A stretch of 16,831 nucleotides of DNA from an uncultured Collinsella sp. (GTDB lineage: Bacteria > Actinomycetota > Coriobacteriia > Coriobacteriales > Coriobacteriaceae). Under the pieces are notes generated by a model. That model was not told the origin of the DNA. It did not search any database and saw only the letters and a list, made by a program, of their open reading frames with translations. Below are positions 7,020-13,253 of this stretch, in pieces (positions within the stretch are counted from its first letter, which is position 1; each line of letters opens with the position of its first letter). The DNA lies in the NCBI GenBank assembly GCA_900544225.1, contig UQUD01000042.1, forward strand, positions 1-16,831, in the 5' to 3' direction. A program made the translations under genes and the position numbers.

Positions 7020-7087
7020 TTGGGGACAGTCCTAGTCGTTGGGGGGGGGGCGTTCTTGAATGACCAGTCATTTAAGTGCGTCCCCAA
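7020..7087. repeat. REP-like inverted repeat with a run of ten G
   Basis: Arms TTGGGGAC (7020-7027) and GTCCCCAA (7080-7087) enclose 52 bp. Inside are a ten-G run (7041-7050) and an AATGA-CCAG-TCATT small inverted repeat. The rest of the gap between the deglycase and the EamA gene (6965-7141) shows a GGAACGTTCC palindrome (6996-7005) and no credible gene. Confidence 0.55.
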
Positions 7088-7141
7088 TGACTACCCAATG
7101 AGTATGTGGGGAGCGGATTTTTCCGTTCGGCGATTTGTGTC

Positions 7142-7172
7142 TTGAAAAATGTATATAACGACTATAACGTAG
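7142..7172 (+). promoter_or_regulatory. Promoter and candidate operator of the EamA gene
   Basis: A possible -35 TTGAAA (7142-7147) and -10 TATAAC (7163-7168) lie 15 bp apart. Overlapping them, TATAACG occurs twice in direct orientation (7154-7160 and 7163-7169). GTATATAACG (7151-7160) is repeated exactly, inverted, upstream of the second GntR gene (14432-14441). A related inverted pair covers the PTS -10 box (8441-8459). This placement fits repression by one GntR protein. It also implies that transcription starts near 7175, so the in-frame GTG at 7174 is not the start codon. Confidence 0.55.
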
Positions 7173-7209
7173 TGTGAAACATATTGGAAACAATACCGAG
7201 GAGGCTGCG

Positions 7210-8292
7210 TTGAAGAAAAGCAATCTGGGCTATGTGCTGGTGCTGATCGCCGCGCTTATGTGGGGCAGCATCGGAATCTTTGTAAACGGCATCTCGGCCA
7301 TGGGCGTTTCGTCTCAGAGCATGGCGGCCTTTCGCTTGTTGGTCGGAGCGCTTATCTTGGCGCCGGTCCTGATGTTTATGGGCTGCCGTCCGGGTGAGGG
7401 GTCTACCGTGGCTCAGGGTCCCCTGACGCTATTCAAGGCAAGCCCCAAAGAGCTCGTCCCCTGCGCGCTGGTCGGTATCGTCGGTTTAGCCGCCGCCAAC
7501 ACCTGCTATTACGAGTGCATGCGCGAGGTGGGTATGTCTACGGCCTCGGTGCTGCTCTACACCTCGCCGGTGTTTGGCGTCATGCTCGGCCGCGTGCTTT
7601 ATCGCGAGGACGTGACCCCCAACAAGCTCGTTGCCATTGTCTTTAACATCGTTGGCTGCGTGCTTGCGGTGACCAATGGCGACCTTTCCGGTTTTCATTT
7701 TTCGGTTTGGGGCGTCACGTCGGGCGTGATTGCAGGCCTTTGTGGTGCGTCGCTCGCGGTGTTTAGCCGAATAGCAACCAAGACGGTCCACCCGCTGGCT
7801 GTCACGTTTTGGGGCTTTGTTTTTGGCGGTGCGGTTATGGCAGCTATCGCGGCTCCGTGGCCGGATGTCGCCGCGGCAATGTCGCCGCAGCTGCTGCTGC
7901 TGTTCCTTGGCTTTGGGCTCATCCCCACAGCCGTGGCCTATATCTTATATATGCAGGGTCTGTCCATGGGGCTCGAGACATCGAAAGTTCCCGTCGTAAT
8001 GTCTTTCGAGACAGTCGTCACCGTACTGGTGGGCATTGGCATCTACGCTGAGCCCGCCGGCGCGATCAAGGTCCTGGGCATCGTGCTGGTGCTCGCGTCC
8101 ATCCTGATCATGAACACCGACTTCTCCAAGCTGCGCAACAGTGTGTTTGTCGGTCATGTCATTGAGAGCATGACCTTTAAGCCCAACGCGTGGTGGACCG
8201 AAAAATCTCAGGACATGGATCTGTTTAAGGAACGCACCGGCATCGCGCTGGAACCCACCGTACAGGAAAGCCCCTGGTACTTCGTGCGATAG
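7210..8292 (+). CDS. EamA/DMT-family permease (10-TM metabolite exporter type)
   Basis: Inner-membrane permease of the drug/metabolite transporter superfamily. The TTG at 7210 is chosen as start because GAGGAGG (7198-7204) lies 5 bp upstream and the protein then opens with KKSNLGYVLVLIAALMWGS, the normal first EamA helix. This gives 360 residues. Two EamA repeats are visible: about 7-155 (ending VLLYTSPVFGVMLGRVLYRED) and about 165-302 (ending PVVMSFETVVTVLVGIGIYAEP). Many relatives export amino acids or other small metabolites. Unusual is a hydrophilic C-terminal tail of about 55 residues (from about 305, rich in Trp, Lys and Glu), since typical family members stop near residue 300. Its position between the two deglycases, and an operator motif shared with the PTS operon, suggest export of the amino acid freed from a glycated substrate. 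That role is inference. Confidence 0.85.
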   Translation: MKKSNLGYVLVLIAALMWGSIGIFVNGISAMGVSSQSMAAFRLLVGALILAPVLMFMGCRPGEGSTVAQGPLTLFKASPKELVPCALVGIVGLAAANTCYYECMREVGMSTASVLLYTSPVFGVMLGRVLYREDVTPNKLVAIVFNIVGCVLAVTNGDLSGFHFSVWGVTSGVIAGLCGASLAVFSRIATKTVHPLAVTFWGFVFGGAVMAAIAAPWPDVAAAMSPQLLLLFLGFGLIPTAVAYILYMQGLSMGLETSKVPVVMSFETVVTVLVGIGIYAEPAGAIKVLGIVLVLASILIMNTDFSKLRNSVFVGHVIESMTFKPNAWWTEKSQDMDLFKERTGIALEPTVQESPWYFVR

Positions 8293-8370
8293 GGGATTGC
8301 GCGCAGGGTCTGACCTGGGGTTATCCAGCCAGCGCCGGCCTACCCAGCCCCAACGTTTCAAGTACGTTAA

Positions 8371-8405
8371 ACCCGTCAACGGTCGATTTTCACCCGCGAA
8401 CGGTC
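8371..8405. promoter_or_regulatory. Paired direct repeats upstream of the PTS operon
   Basis: ACCCGTCAACGGTC (8371-8384) and ACCCGCGAACGGTC (8392-8405) match at 12 of 14 bases and are spaced 21 bp start to start, two helical turns, so a protein could bind both on one face. They lie about 40-75 bp upstream of the TATAAT box, where an activator site would be expected. The first copy contains the inverted arms CCGT/ACGG. The remaining gap after the EamA stop (8293-8370) shows no good terminator. Confidence 0.4.
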
Positions 8406-8440
8406 TTTATACTAATTAGCAATATCCGCAACGTATAAGA

Positions 8441-8459
8441 CGTTATAATGACCATAACG
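8441..8459 (+). promoter_or_regulatory. PTS operon -10 box overlapped by candidate GntR operator
   Basis: A perfect -10 hexamer TATAAT is at 8444-8449. The -35 region is weak. The box lies within an inverted repeat, CGTTAT (8441-8446) and ATAACG (8454-8459), the same half-site seen as TATAACG before the EamA gene and as CGTTATA before the second GntR gene. A repressor bound here would block the promoter. Confidence 0.6.
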
Positions 8460-8475
8460 AAAAGGAGGAGGCAAG

Positions 8476-9399
8476 ATGAATCAGATCATTCTCGCATCTC
8501 ATGGCGGCCTGGCCGCAGGCGCCAAAGACACGCTCGAGATGGTTCTCGGCGACGTGTCGAACGTCCACGTCGTGTCGCTTGCTCGTGACGACAAGGAGCC
8601 CATCACCAATAAGGTTGAGGCTATGATCGCCACGTTCAACGCGGGCGACACCGTCTATGTGCTGACCGATATGCTCGGCAGCTCGGTCAACAACAGCATG
8701 GTCGAGCTTTCCAAGAACGGCACGAAGTTCACGGTTGTCAGCGGTTTCAACATCCCGTTGGCACTGACGCTCGCTATGAGCCCCGTCCCCGTCAAGGGCG
8801 CCGAGCTCGCGGCCCTCATCAACGAGGCCCGCACCGGCCTGACCAACCCCAACGCACCGGTCGAGGCTGCCGCGGCTCCCGCCAAGAAGGCCAAGGCGTC
8901 CCGTCACAGCTCCGGTCCCGCCAAGATCGTCCTCGCACGTCTTGACTACCGTCTGCTGCACGGCCAGGTCGTCTTTACCTGGACCACCAAGGTTCAGGCC
9001 GAGCGCATCATCGTCGTCGACAACGCTGCCGCCAACGATGACATCAAGAAGGGCGCTCTTAAGCTGGCCAAGCCCCAGGGCGTGCGCCTGAACGTCTTCA
9101 CCGTCGAGCGTGCCCTCGCCAAGATGGACAAGCTCAACACCCTCGGCGAGCGCGTCATGTTCGTCTTTGGCAACACTGCCGAGATGTTGCAGTTCTGCCA
9201 GGGCTACAAGCTCGACGCCATCAATCTGGGCGCCACCGCCAACCACGACGGTGCCGATCAGGTCGGCGGCAAGGACAGCTCCGTCTTCCTCGACGCCACC
9301 CAGAAGGCCGACGTCAACCAGCTGCTCGACATGGGCATCAAGCTCTACGTCCAGCAGACCCCTACGTATCAGAGCGTCGACATCGACGCCAAGCTGTAA
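8476..9399 (+). CDS. Mannose-family PTS IIA-IIB fusion protein
   Basis: Cytosolic phosphotransfer protein of a mannose/fructose/sorbose-family PTS, 307 residues. The IIA domain is about 1-122, with His9 in ASHGGLA as the HPr-phosphorylated residue. A flexible linker rich in Ala, Lys and Pro spans about 123-148. The IIB domain follows at about 149-307, with His162 in RLDYRLLHGQVV as the phosphoryl donor to the sugar. IIA and IIB are separate in Salmonella Gfr but fused in ManX-type proteins. The ATG at 8476 has a very strong ribosome-binding site (AAAGGAGGAGG, 8461-8471). It is the first gene of a probable four-gene operon, 36 bp before IIC. Codon choice is strongly biased to C- or G-ending codons, suggesting high expression. 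Confidence 0.93.
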   Translation: MNQIILASHGGLAAGAKDTLEMVLGDVSNVHVVSLARDDKEPITNKVEAMIATFNAGDTVYVLTDMLGSSVNNSMVELSKNGTKFTVVSGFNIPLALTLAMSPVPVKGAELAALINEARTGLTNPNAPVEAAAAPAKKAKASRHSSGPAKIVLARLDYRLLHGQVVFTWTTKVQAERIIVVDNAAANDDIKKGALKLAKPQGVRLNVFTVERALAKMDKLNTLGERVMFVFGNTAEMLQFCQGYKLDAINLGATANHDGADQVGGKDSSVFLDATQKADVNQLLDMGIKLYVQQTPTYQSVDIDAKL

Positions 9400-9435
9400 T
9401 CAACCAGGCTTTTGCCTGACTGAAAGGAGAAGGGT

Positions 9436-10230
9436 ATGAATACGTTCATCAGTGCGGTGCTCGTCGGCCTCGTCGGCGTGTTCTGCATGTGGGACTCCCG
9501 CCTGCTCGGTCGTCTTAACTTCGAGCAGCCCCTCGTTGGCGCTACGCTCGTCGGTCTGCTGCTGGGCGATGTGCCCACCGGTCTTGCCGTCGGTGCCGCC
9601 GTCGAGCTCGTGTCCATGGGCCTGGTGCAGGTCGGCGCCGCCGTTCCGCCCGATATGGTCCTGGGCGGCATCGTGGCCGCTGCCTTTGCGTGCCTGACCG
9701 ATGCTTCCGCCGAGACCGCCATGACGATCGCCATCCCGGTCGCCGTCCTGGGTCAGCTCCTCGGCATCGTGTTCCGTTCCATCATCGCCGCCCTCACTCA
9801 TGTGGCAGATAGCGCGATCGATAACGGAAAGTTCAAGACCGCCTACCGTATGCACATCTGCGCCGGCTCCGGTCTGTACGCCGTCATGTACTTCCTGCCG
9901 ATCTTCCTCGCCGTCTTTGTTGGCACCGACCTGGTTCAGGCCATCGTCAACATGGTTCCCGAGTGGCTGTCCACTGGTCTTAACGTTTCGACCAAGATCA
10001 TGACCGCCTACGGCTTGGCCCTGCTGCTCACCATGATGATCAAGAAGGGTATGACTCCGTTCCTGTTCATCGGTTTCCTGCTCGCCGCTTACCTCAACCT
10101 GTCCGTCATCGCGGTCGCTCTGATCGGTGTGTGCCTGGCTGTCGTCTTCATGGGCTTCAAGTTCAACGGTTCCCATGCAGCCGCCGGTGTCGATTCCGAC
10201 TACGATCCGCTCGAAGACGACGAAGACTAA
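9436..10230 (+). CDS. Mannose-family PTS IIC membrane component
   Basis: 264-residue integral membrane protein that forms the sugar channel together with IID. Length and pattern fit the EII-Sor IIC family: hydrophobic segments almost throughout residues 1-240, a GATLVGLLLGDVPTGLAVGA region at 35-54, and the conserved GAAVPPDMVLGG at 67-78. The last residues (about 253-264) are an acidic tail of Asp and Glu. The ATG at 9436 follows AAAGGAGAAGGG. The stop lies 13 bp before the IID start, consistent with one transcript. Sequence alone does not give sugar specificity; the neighbouring deglycases point to a glycated amine. Confidence 0.93.
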   Translation: MNTFISAVLVGLVGVFCMWDSRLLGRLNFEQPLVGATLVGLLLGDVPTGLAVGAAVELVSMGLVQVGAAVPPDMVLGGIVAAAFACLTDASAETAMTIAIPVAVLGQLLGIVFRSIIAALTHVADSAIDNGKFKTAYRMHICAGSGLYAVMYFLPIFLAVFVGTDLVQAIVNMVPEWLSTGLNVSTKIMTAYGLALLLTMMIKKGMTPFLFIGFLLAAYLNLSVIAVALIGVCLAVVFMGFKFNGSHAAAGVDSDYDPLEDDED

Positions 10231-10243
10231 GGAGGAACACACT

Positions 10244-11077
10244 ATGGCAACCGCAACCAAGGACGTGTCCCTGAACAAGAAGGTCAGCCAGTTCTTCTGG
10301 CGCTCCTGGGCCATCCAGGCCTCTTGGAACTACGAGCGTCAGATGAACATGGGCTTCCTCTACGGCATGGTTCCCACGCTTGATCGCCTCTATCCGGATG
10401 AGTCCGACCCCAAGCAGCTCGCTGCTAAGAAAGAGGCTTACCACCGTCACATGGCGTTCTACAACTGCACCCCGCAGACGAGCGCTTTCATCCTGGGCCT
10501 CGCCGCCTCCATGGAGGAGGAGTACGCCAAGGATCCCGAGAACTTCGATCCCGATTCGATCAACGCGGTCAAGACCTCCCTCATGGGTCCGCTTTCCGGC
10601 ATCGGTGACTCCTTCTTCCAGGGCACCATCCGCGTCATCGCCTTTGGCCTGGGCGTTCAGCTGGCTCAGCAGGGCTCCATCATGGGCCCGATCCTGGCCA
10701 TGCTCATCTCCATCGTCCCCTCTGTGCTGATCACCTGGTTCGCAGCCAAGATGGGCTACCAGGGCGGCCACGAGTACCTGAGCAAGCTTCAGGGCGGCGA
10801 CCTCATGGAGAAGCTCATGTATGTCTGCGGCATCGTGGGTCTTATGTCCGTGGGCGGCATGATCGCTACGCTGATCGGCGCCACCACCCCGCTGCAGTTC
10901 GCTGAGGGCACTGTCGTGATCCAGGACATCCTGGACGGCATGATGCCCCAGATGATCTCCCTTGGCCTCACTGGCCTTATGTACTGGCTCATCAAGAAGA
11001 ACGTCAACACCGGTTGGCTTCTCGTGATCGCCATCGTGGGCGGCATCGCCCTCTCCGCGGCCGGCATCCTGGCCTAG
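10244..11077 (+). CDS. Mannose-family PTS IID membrane component
   Basis: 277-residue IID subunit. The ATG at 10244 is chosen because GGAGG (10231-10235) lies 8 bp upstream, and because a longer in-frame reading would overlap the IIC gene with non-family sequence. Family signatures: FFWRSWAIQASWNYERQMNMG near the N-terminus (17-37), FYNCTPQTSAFILGLAASMEEE (72-93), and the block SLMGPLSGIGDSFFQGTIR (112-130). C-terminal transmembrane segments are at about 148-168, 193-212 and 255-276. It acts with IIC in the membrane. A 197-bp gap with two hairpins separates it from the deglycase at 11275, which is probably the distal operon gene. Confidence 0.93.
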   Translation: MATATKDVSLNKKVSQFFWRSWAIQASWNYERQMNMGFLYGMVPTLDRLYPDESDPKQLAAKKEAYHRHMAFYNCTPQTSAFILGLAASMEEEYAKDPENFDPDSINAVKTSLMGPLSGIGDSFFQGTIRVIAFGLGVQLAQQGSIMGPILAMLISIVPSVLITWFAAKMGYQGGHEYLSKLQGGDLMEKLMYVCGIVGLMSVGGMIATLIGATTPLQFAEGTVVIQDILDGMMPQMISLGLTGLMYWLIKKNVNTGWLLVIAIVGGIALSAAGILA

Positions 11078-11111
11078 TCGCGACTAAGCGCCTAACCGCT
11101 TTCCCCCGGGG

Positions 11112-11142
11112 GCCTGCCTGGCATCCCATACCCCAGGCAGGC
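11112..11142 (+). other. Hairpin in the IID-deglycase gap (first of two)
   Basis: Perfect 10-bp stem GCCTGCCTGG (11112-11121) with CCAGGCAGGC (11133-11142) and an 11-nt loop. No T tract follows, so it is more likely an mRNA-stabilising or processing hairpin, or a weak pause, than a full terminator. It may lower expression of the distal deglycase relative to the PTS genes. Confidence 0.6.
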
Positions 11143-11156
11143 TTCCATCCCTATAC

Positions 11157-11182
11157 GTGACAAAGGGCAGTCCCTTTGTCAC
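11157..11182 (+). repeat. REP-like perfect hairpin in the IID-deglycase gap (second of two)
   Basis: 11-bp perfect stem, GTGACAAAGGG (11157-11167) with CCCTTTGTCAC (11172-11182), loop CAGT. It is not followed by a T tract. The compact stem and GGGxxAGTCCC centre recall small dispersed palindromes (compare GGGGACAGTCC at 7022). The downstream stretch to 11259 shows no further clear structure and no gene. Confidence 0.6.
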
Positions 11183-11274
11183 ATCCTCAACGGGCCGGCG
11201 ACTCGGTCCAAACCACGGTAACCCTGCGAGCGCCCGGCAATGTGGCGCCGCAAAAATCGAAAGGAATGTGTCAG

Positions 11275-12258
11275 ATGTACGAGATCGACCTTAACCTCCC
11301 TAAGCAGATCGTCGCTGACGTCCTGTCCAACCACGAGATCCACAGCGTCGCCTTCGTCGGCTGCGGCGCTTCCATGTCCGACCTTTACCCCGCCAAGTAC
11401 TTCCTGGCCAACAACACGGACAAGCTGAACGTTCAGATCTTCACCGCTAACGAGTTCAACTACGACACGCCTTCCTGGGTCAACGAGCACACCTTCGTGA
11501 TCACCTGCTCCCTCGGTGGCTCCACGCCCGAGACCGTCGAGGCCAACAAGACCGCCAAGAAGCACAACTGCCCGGTCGTCTCCCTCACCAACAAGGCTGG
11601 CTCCGCTCTGACCGTCGACGCCGACCATGTCATCGTCCACGGCTTCCACGCCAACTACGCTGCCAAGTGCGAGAAGCCCGGCTACGCCATCGCTCTTGCT
11701 CTCGAGATCCTTCAGCAGACCGAGGGTTATGACCACTACGAGGACATGATCACCGGCCTCACCAACATCTTCGATCTCTGCGAGAACGCCGCTCAGCACT
11801 GCAAGAAGCTCGCCAAGAAGTTCGCCGAGGACTTCAAGGACGACAAGATGATCTACTTCATGGCTTCCGGTGCCTCCGAGAAGATGGCTTATTCTCACGC
11901 CGCCTTCCTGTTCACCGAGATGCAGTGGATCGACGCCGCCGCCTACAACACCGGCGAGTACTTCCACGGCCCGTTCGAGGTTTCCACCGAGGGTAAGCCC
12001 TACGTCTTCTTCATGTCCGATGGCGCCACCCGTCCGATGGACGCCCGCGCCCTCACCTTCCTTGAGCGCATGGGCGCCAAGGTCGCTCTGATCGACTCCA
12101 AGGACTACGGCCTGGCTGACGCCGTGCCCGCGAGCGTCGTCACCTACTTCAACCCGCTGCTGCACCTCGCCGTTATGCGCGAGTACGGCAACCAGATTGC
12201 CGAGGCCCGTCAGCACCCGCTGACCATGCGTCGCTACATGTGGAAGCTTTCCTACTAA
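11275..12258 (+). CDS. SIS-domain sugar isomerase/deglycase, FrlB/GfrF-like (paralogue 2)
   Basis: 327-residue cytosolic enzyme with two SIS domains. The start is ATG 11275, 9 bp after AAAGGA (11260-11265); the in-frame ATG at 11266 is too close to that site. The phosphosugar loop is at about 28-43 (VGCGASMSDLYPAKYF), with the typical SIS serine/threonine segment CSLGGSTPET at 78-87. The EYFHGPFE block is at 228-235 and the C-terminus is TMRRYMWKLSY. Glu215 (FTEMQW) and His231 (EYFHG) are 16 residues apart, as in paralogue 1 and as I recall for FraB. In Salmonella a mannose-type PTS is likewise coupled to two such deglycases (GfrE, GfrF), one for glucoselysine 6-phosphate and one for fructoselysine 6-phosphate. 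Which this one is cannot be told. It is probably the last gene of the PTS operon and is followed by a terminator. Confidence 0.85.
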   Translation: MYEIDLNLPKQIVADVLSNHEIHSVAFVGCGASMSDLYPAKYFLANNTDKLNVQIFTANEFNYDTPSWVNEHTFVITCSLGGSTPETVEANKTAKKHNCPVVSLTNKAGSALTVDADHVIVHGFHANYAAKCEKPGYAIALALEILQQTEGYDHYEDMITGLTNIFDLCENAAQHCKKLAKKFAEDFKDDKMIYFMASGASEKMAYSHAAFLFTEMQWIDAAAYNTGEYFHGPFEVSTEGKPYVFFMSDGATRPMDARALTFLERMGAKVALIDSKDYGLADAVPASVVTYFNPLLHLAVMREYGNQIAEARQHPLTMRRYMWKLSY

Positions 12259-12292
12259 TCACAAGTAAGTAGACCTTACGGGTTGATTGAGA

Positions 12293-12323
12293 GGGGATGG
12301 GGTTTGCGCCCCGTCCCCTTTTT
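12293..12323 (+). terminator. Rho-independent terminator of the PTS-deglycase operon
   Basis: 10-bp stem GGGGATGGGG (12293-12302) with CCCCGTCCCC (12309-12318), including one G-U pair, 6-nt loop, then TTTTT. It lies 35 bp after the deglycase stop. Confidence 0.88.
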
Positions 12324-12358
12324 GCTTTGGGGAGGGCGTGTCCGTCGTGCCATAAAAC

Positions 12359-12403
12359 CCCAGATAAAACCTACCAAAATAAACCTGTCCCTTTTTGGCA
12401 GGT
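12359..12403 (+). repeat. Repeat copy R2, upstream of the HAD gene
   Basis: 45-bp repeat beginning CCCAGATAAAACCTACC and ending TTTTTGGCAGGT. ACCTACCAAAA (12369-12379) can pair with TTTTGGCAGGT (12393-12403), with one G-U-type position, leaving a TAAACCTGTCCC-type loop. It ends 2 bp before the HAD ribosome-binding site (GGAGGAG, 12405-12411). R2 and the inverted copy R3 match at 41 of 45 bases and bracket the HAD gene. Confidence 0.85.
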
Positions 12404-12417
12404 GGGAGGAGATGCGT

Positions 12418-13047
12418 ATGATCAAGGCAGTGCTGTTCGATATGGACGGCGTGCTGGTCGATACCGAGTGGTTCTACAACCGTCGTCGCGTGGCGTTTAT
12501 GGAGGAGAAGGGCTTTCACTTTGACGAGATCCCCGATCTTTCGGGGTCTAACGAGCCGGCCATTTGGAAGGCGCTGGTGCCCGACGATGTTGAGCTGCGC
12601 GAGCGCCTGCGCGTGGAGTATAAGCAGGTCTACAGCCCGGACCACCCCGTTCCGTATGCCGAGCTGCTCAACGAGCAGACGGAGCCGGTGATGCGCGAGC
12701 TGCACGAGCGTGGCGTGAAGTGTGCCATCGCGAGCTCGTCCTATCGCGAGCTCATTGACGAGCTGGTGGAGATTGCCGGCATCGCCGACGTGCTGGACTA
12801 CACCATCAGCGGTCACGAGTGCAGTGCGTTTAAGCCCGACCCCGAGATCTACCTGCGTGCCATGGAGGCGCTGGACGTAGAGCCTGCCGAGTGCCTGGTT
12901 ATCGAGGACTCGCCTTTGGGCATCGAGGCCGGCAAGCGCTCCGGCGCCCGAGTCCTGGCGCTGCGTCCGCATGAGGGCGTCAACCTGGATCAGTCCGCCG
13001 CCGACGTTGTCATCGACAACCTCGCCGACATCCTACCTGCCATTTAG
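12418..13047 (+). CDS. HAD-superfamily hydrolase, beta-phosphoglucomutase/phosphatase-like
   Basis: 209-residue HAD subfamily I enzyme with an alpha-helical cap. The ATG at 12418 is chosen because GGAGGAG is 6-8 bp upstream; the ATG at 12412 is too close. Motif I is VLFDMDGVLVDTE, with nucleophile Asp8 and acid/base Asp10. Motif II is Ser106 (AIASSS), motif III Lys139 (FKPDPEIY), motif IV Glu163-Asp164 (VIEDSPLGIEAG). This pattern fits phosphatases and phosphomutases acting on sugar phosphates (PgmB, YqaB, sugar-6-phosphatase types). A role with the neighbouring sugar-phosphate pathway is possible but not shown. The gene has its own ribosome-binding site, lies between inverted repeat copies R2 and R3, and takes its last codons and TAG stop from R3, much as the acetyltransferase at 4285 does from R1. 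Confidence 0.88.
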   Translation: MIKAVLFDMDGVLVDTEWFYNRRRVAFMEEKGFHFDEIPDLSGSNEPAIWKALVPDDVELRERLRVEYKQVYSPDHPVPYAELLNEQTEPVMRELHERGVKCAIASSSYRELIDELVEIAGIADVLDYTISGHECSAFKPDPEIYLRAMEALDVEPAECLVIEDSPLGIEAGKRSGARVLALRPHEGVNLDQSAADVVIDNLADILPAI

Positions 13048-13079
13048 GGACAGGTTTATTTTGGCAGGTTTTATCTGGG
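13035..13079 (-). repeat. Repeat copy R3, overlapping the HAD stop codon
   Basis: 45-bp copy in the opposite orientation to R2. It begins ACCTGCC at 13035 and ends TTATCTGGG at 13079. The HAD stop (TAG, 13045-13047) and the codons for the last residues (Pro-Ala-Ile) are inside it. By eye the reverse complement differs from R2 at 4 of 45 bases, three of them next to each other in the stem. Confidence 0.85.
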
Positions 13080-13092
13080 CAAACGCCGAATT

Positions 13093-13132
13093 CGCCGTGA
13101 AGGGATTGCTCTCTTCACGGCGTTTTTCTTTT
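13093..13132 (+). terminator. Rho-independent terminator after the HAD gene
   Basis: 10-bp perfect stem CGCCGTGAAG (13093-13102) with CTTCACGGCG (13113-13122), extendable by two pairs, then TTTTTCTTTT. Confidence 0.92.
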
Positions 13133-13176
13133 GAGTGGCCTCACGGTCCTTCTGATGGTTGTCGAGAGAGGGTGAA

Positions 13177-13208
13177 TTGAAGCGCCCTCGCACACTCCAT
13201 GCTACAAT
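13177..13208 (+). promoter_or_regulatory. Possible promoter of the YitT-family gene
   Basis: The -10-like TACAAT is at 13203-13208 and a TTGAAG is at 13177-13182. The 20-bp spacing is longer than ideal, so only the -10 box is convincing. It lies downstream of a terminator and about 45 bp before the GTG start. Confidence 0.4.
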
Positions 13209-13253
13209 CGCGGACATGCCCCACAACTATATCTGCCTTCGAAGGGAGCCTAC

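Noticed and set aside
6869..7063. 64-codon + strand frame inside structured element copy 1
   Set aside because: The reading frame follows the stems of the repeat. The related frames in copy 2 run on the other strand. Such repeats often give false hypothetical proteins.
8443..10314. - strand frames opposite the PTS IIAB and IIC genes
   Set aside because: The sense strand encodes clear PTS proteins with active-site histidines. The antisense frames lack any domain.
12283..12417. N-terminal extension of the HAD protein from an upstream in-frame start
   Set aside because: It would translate through the PTS operon terminator and repeat R2. The HAD fold begins right after ATG 12418.
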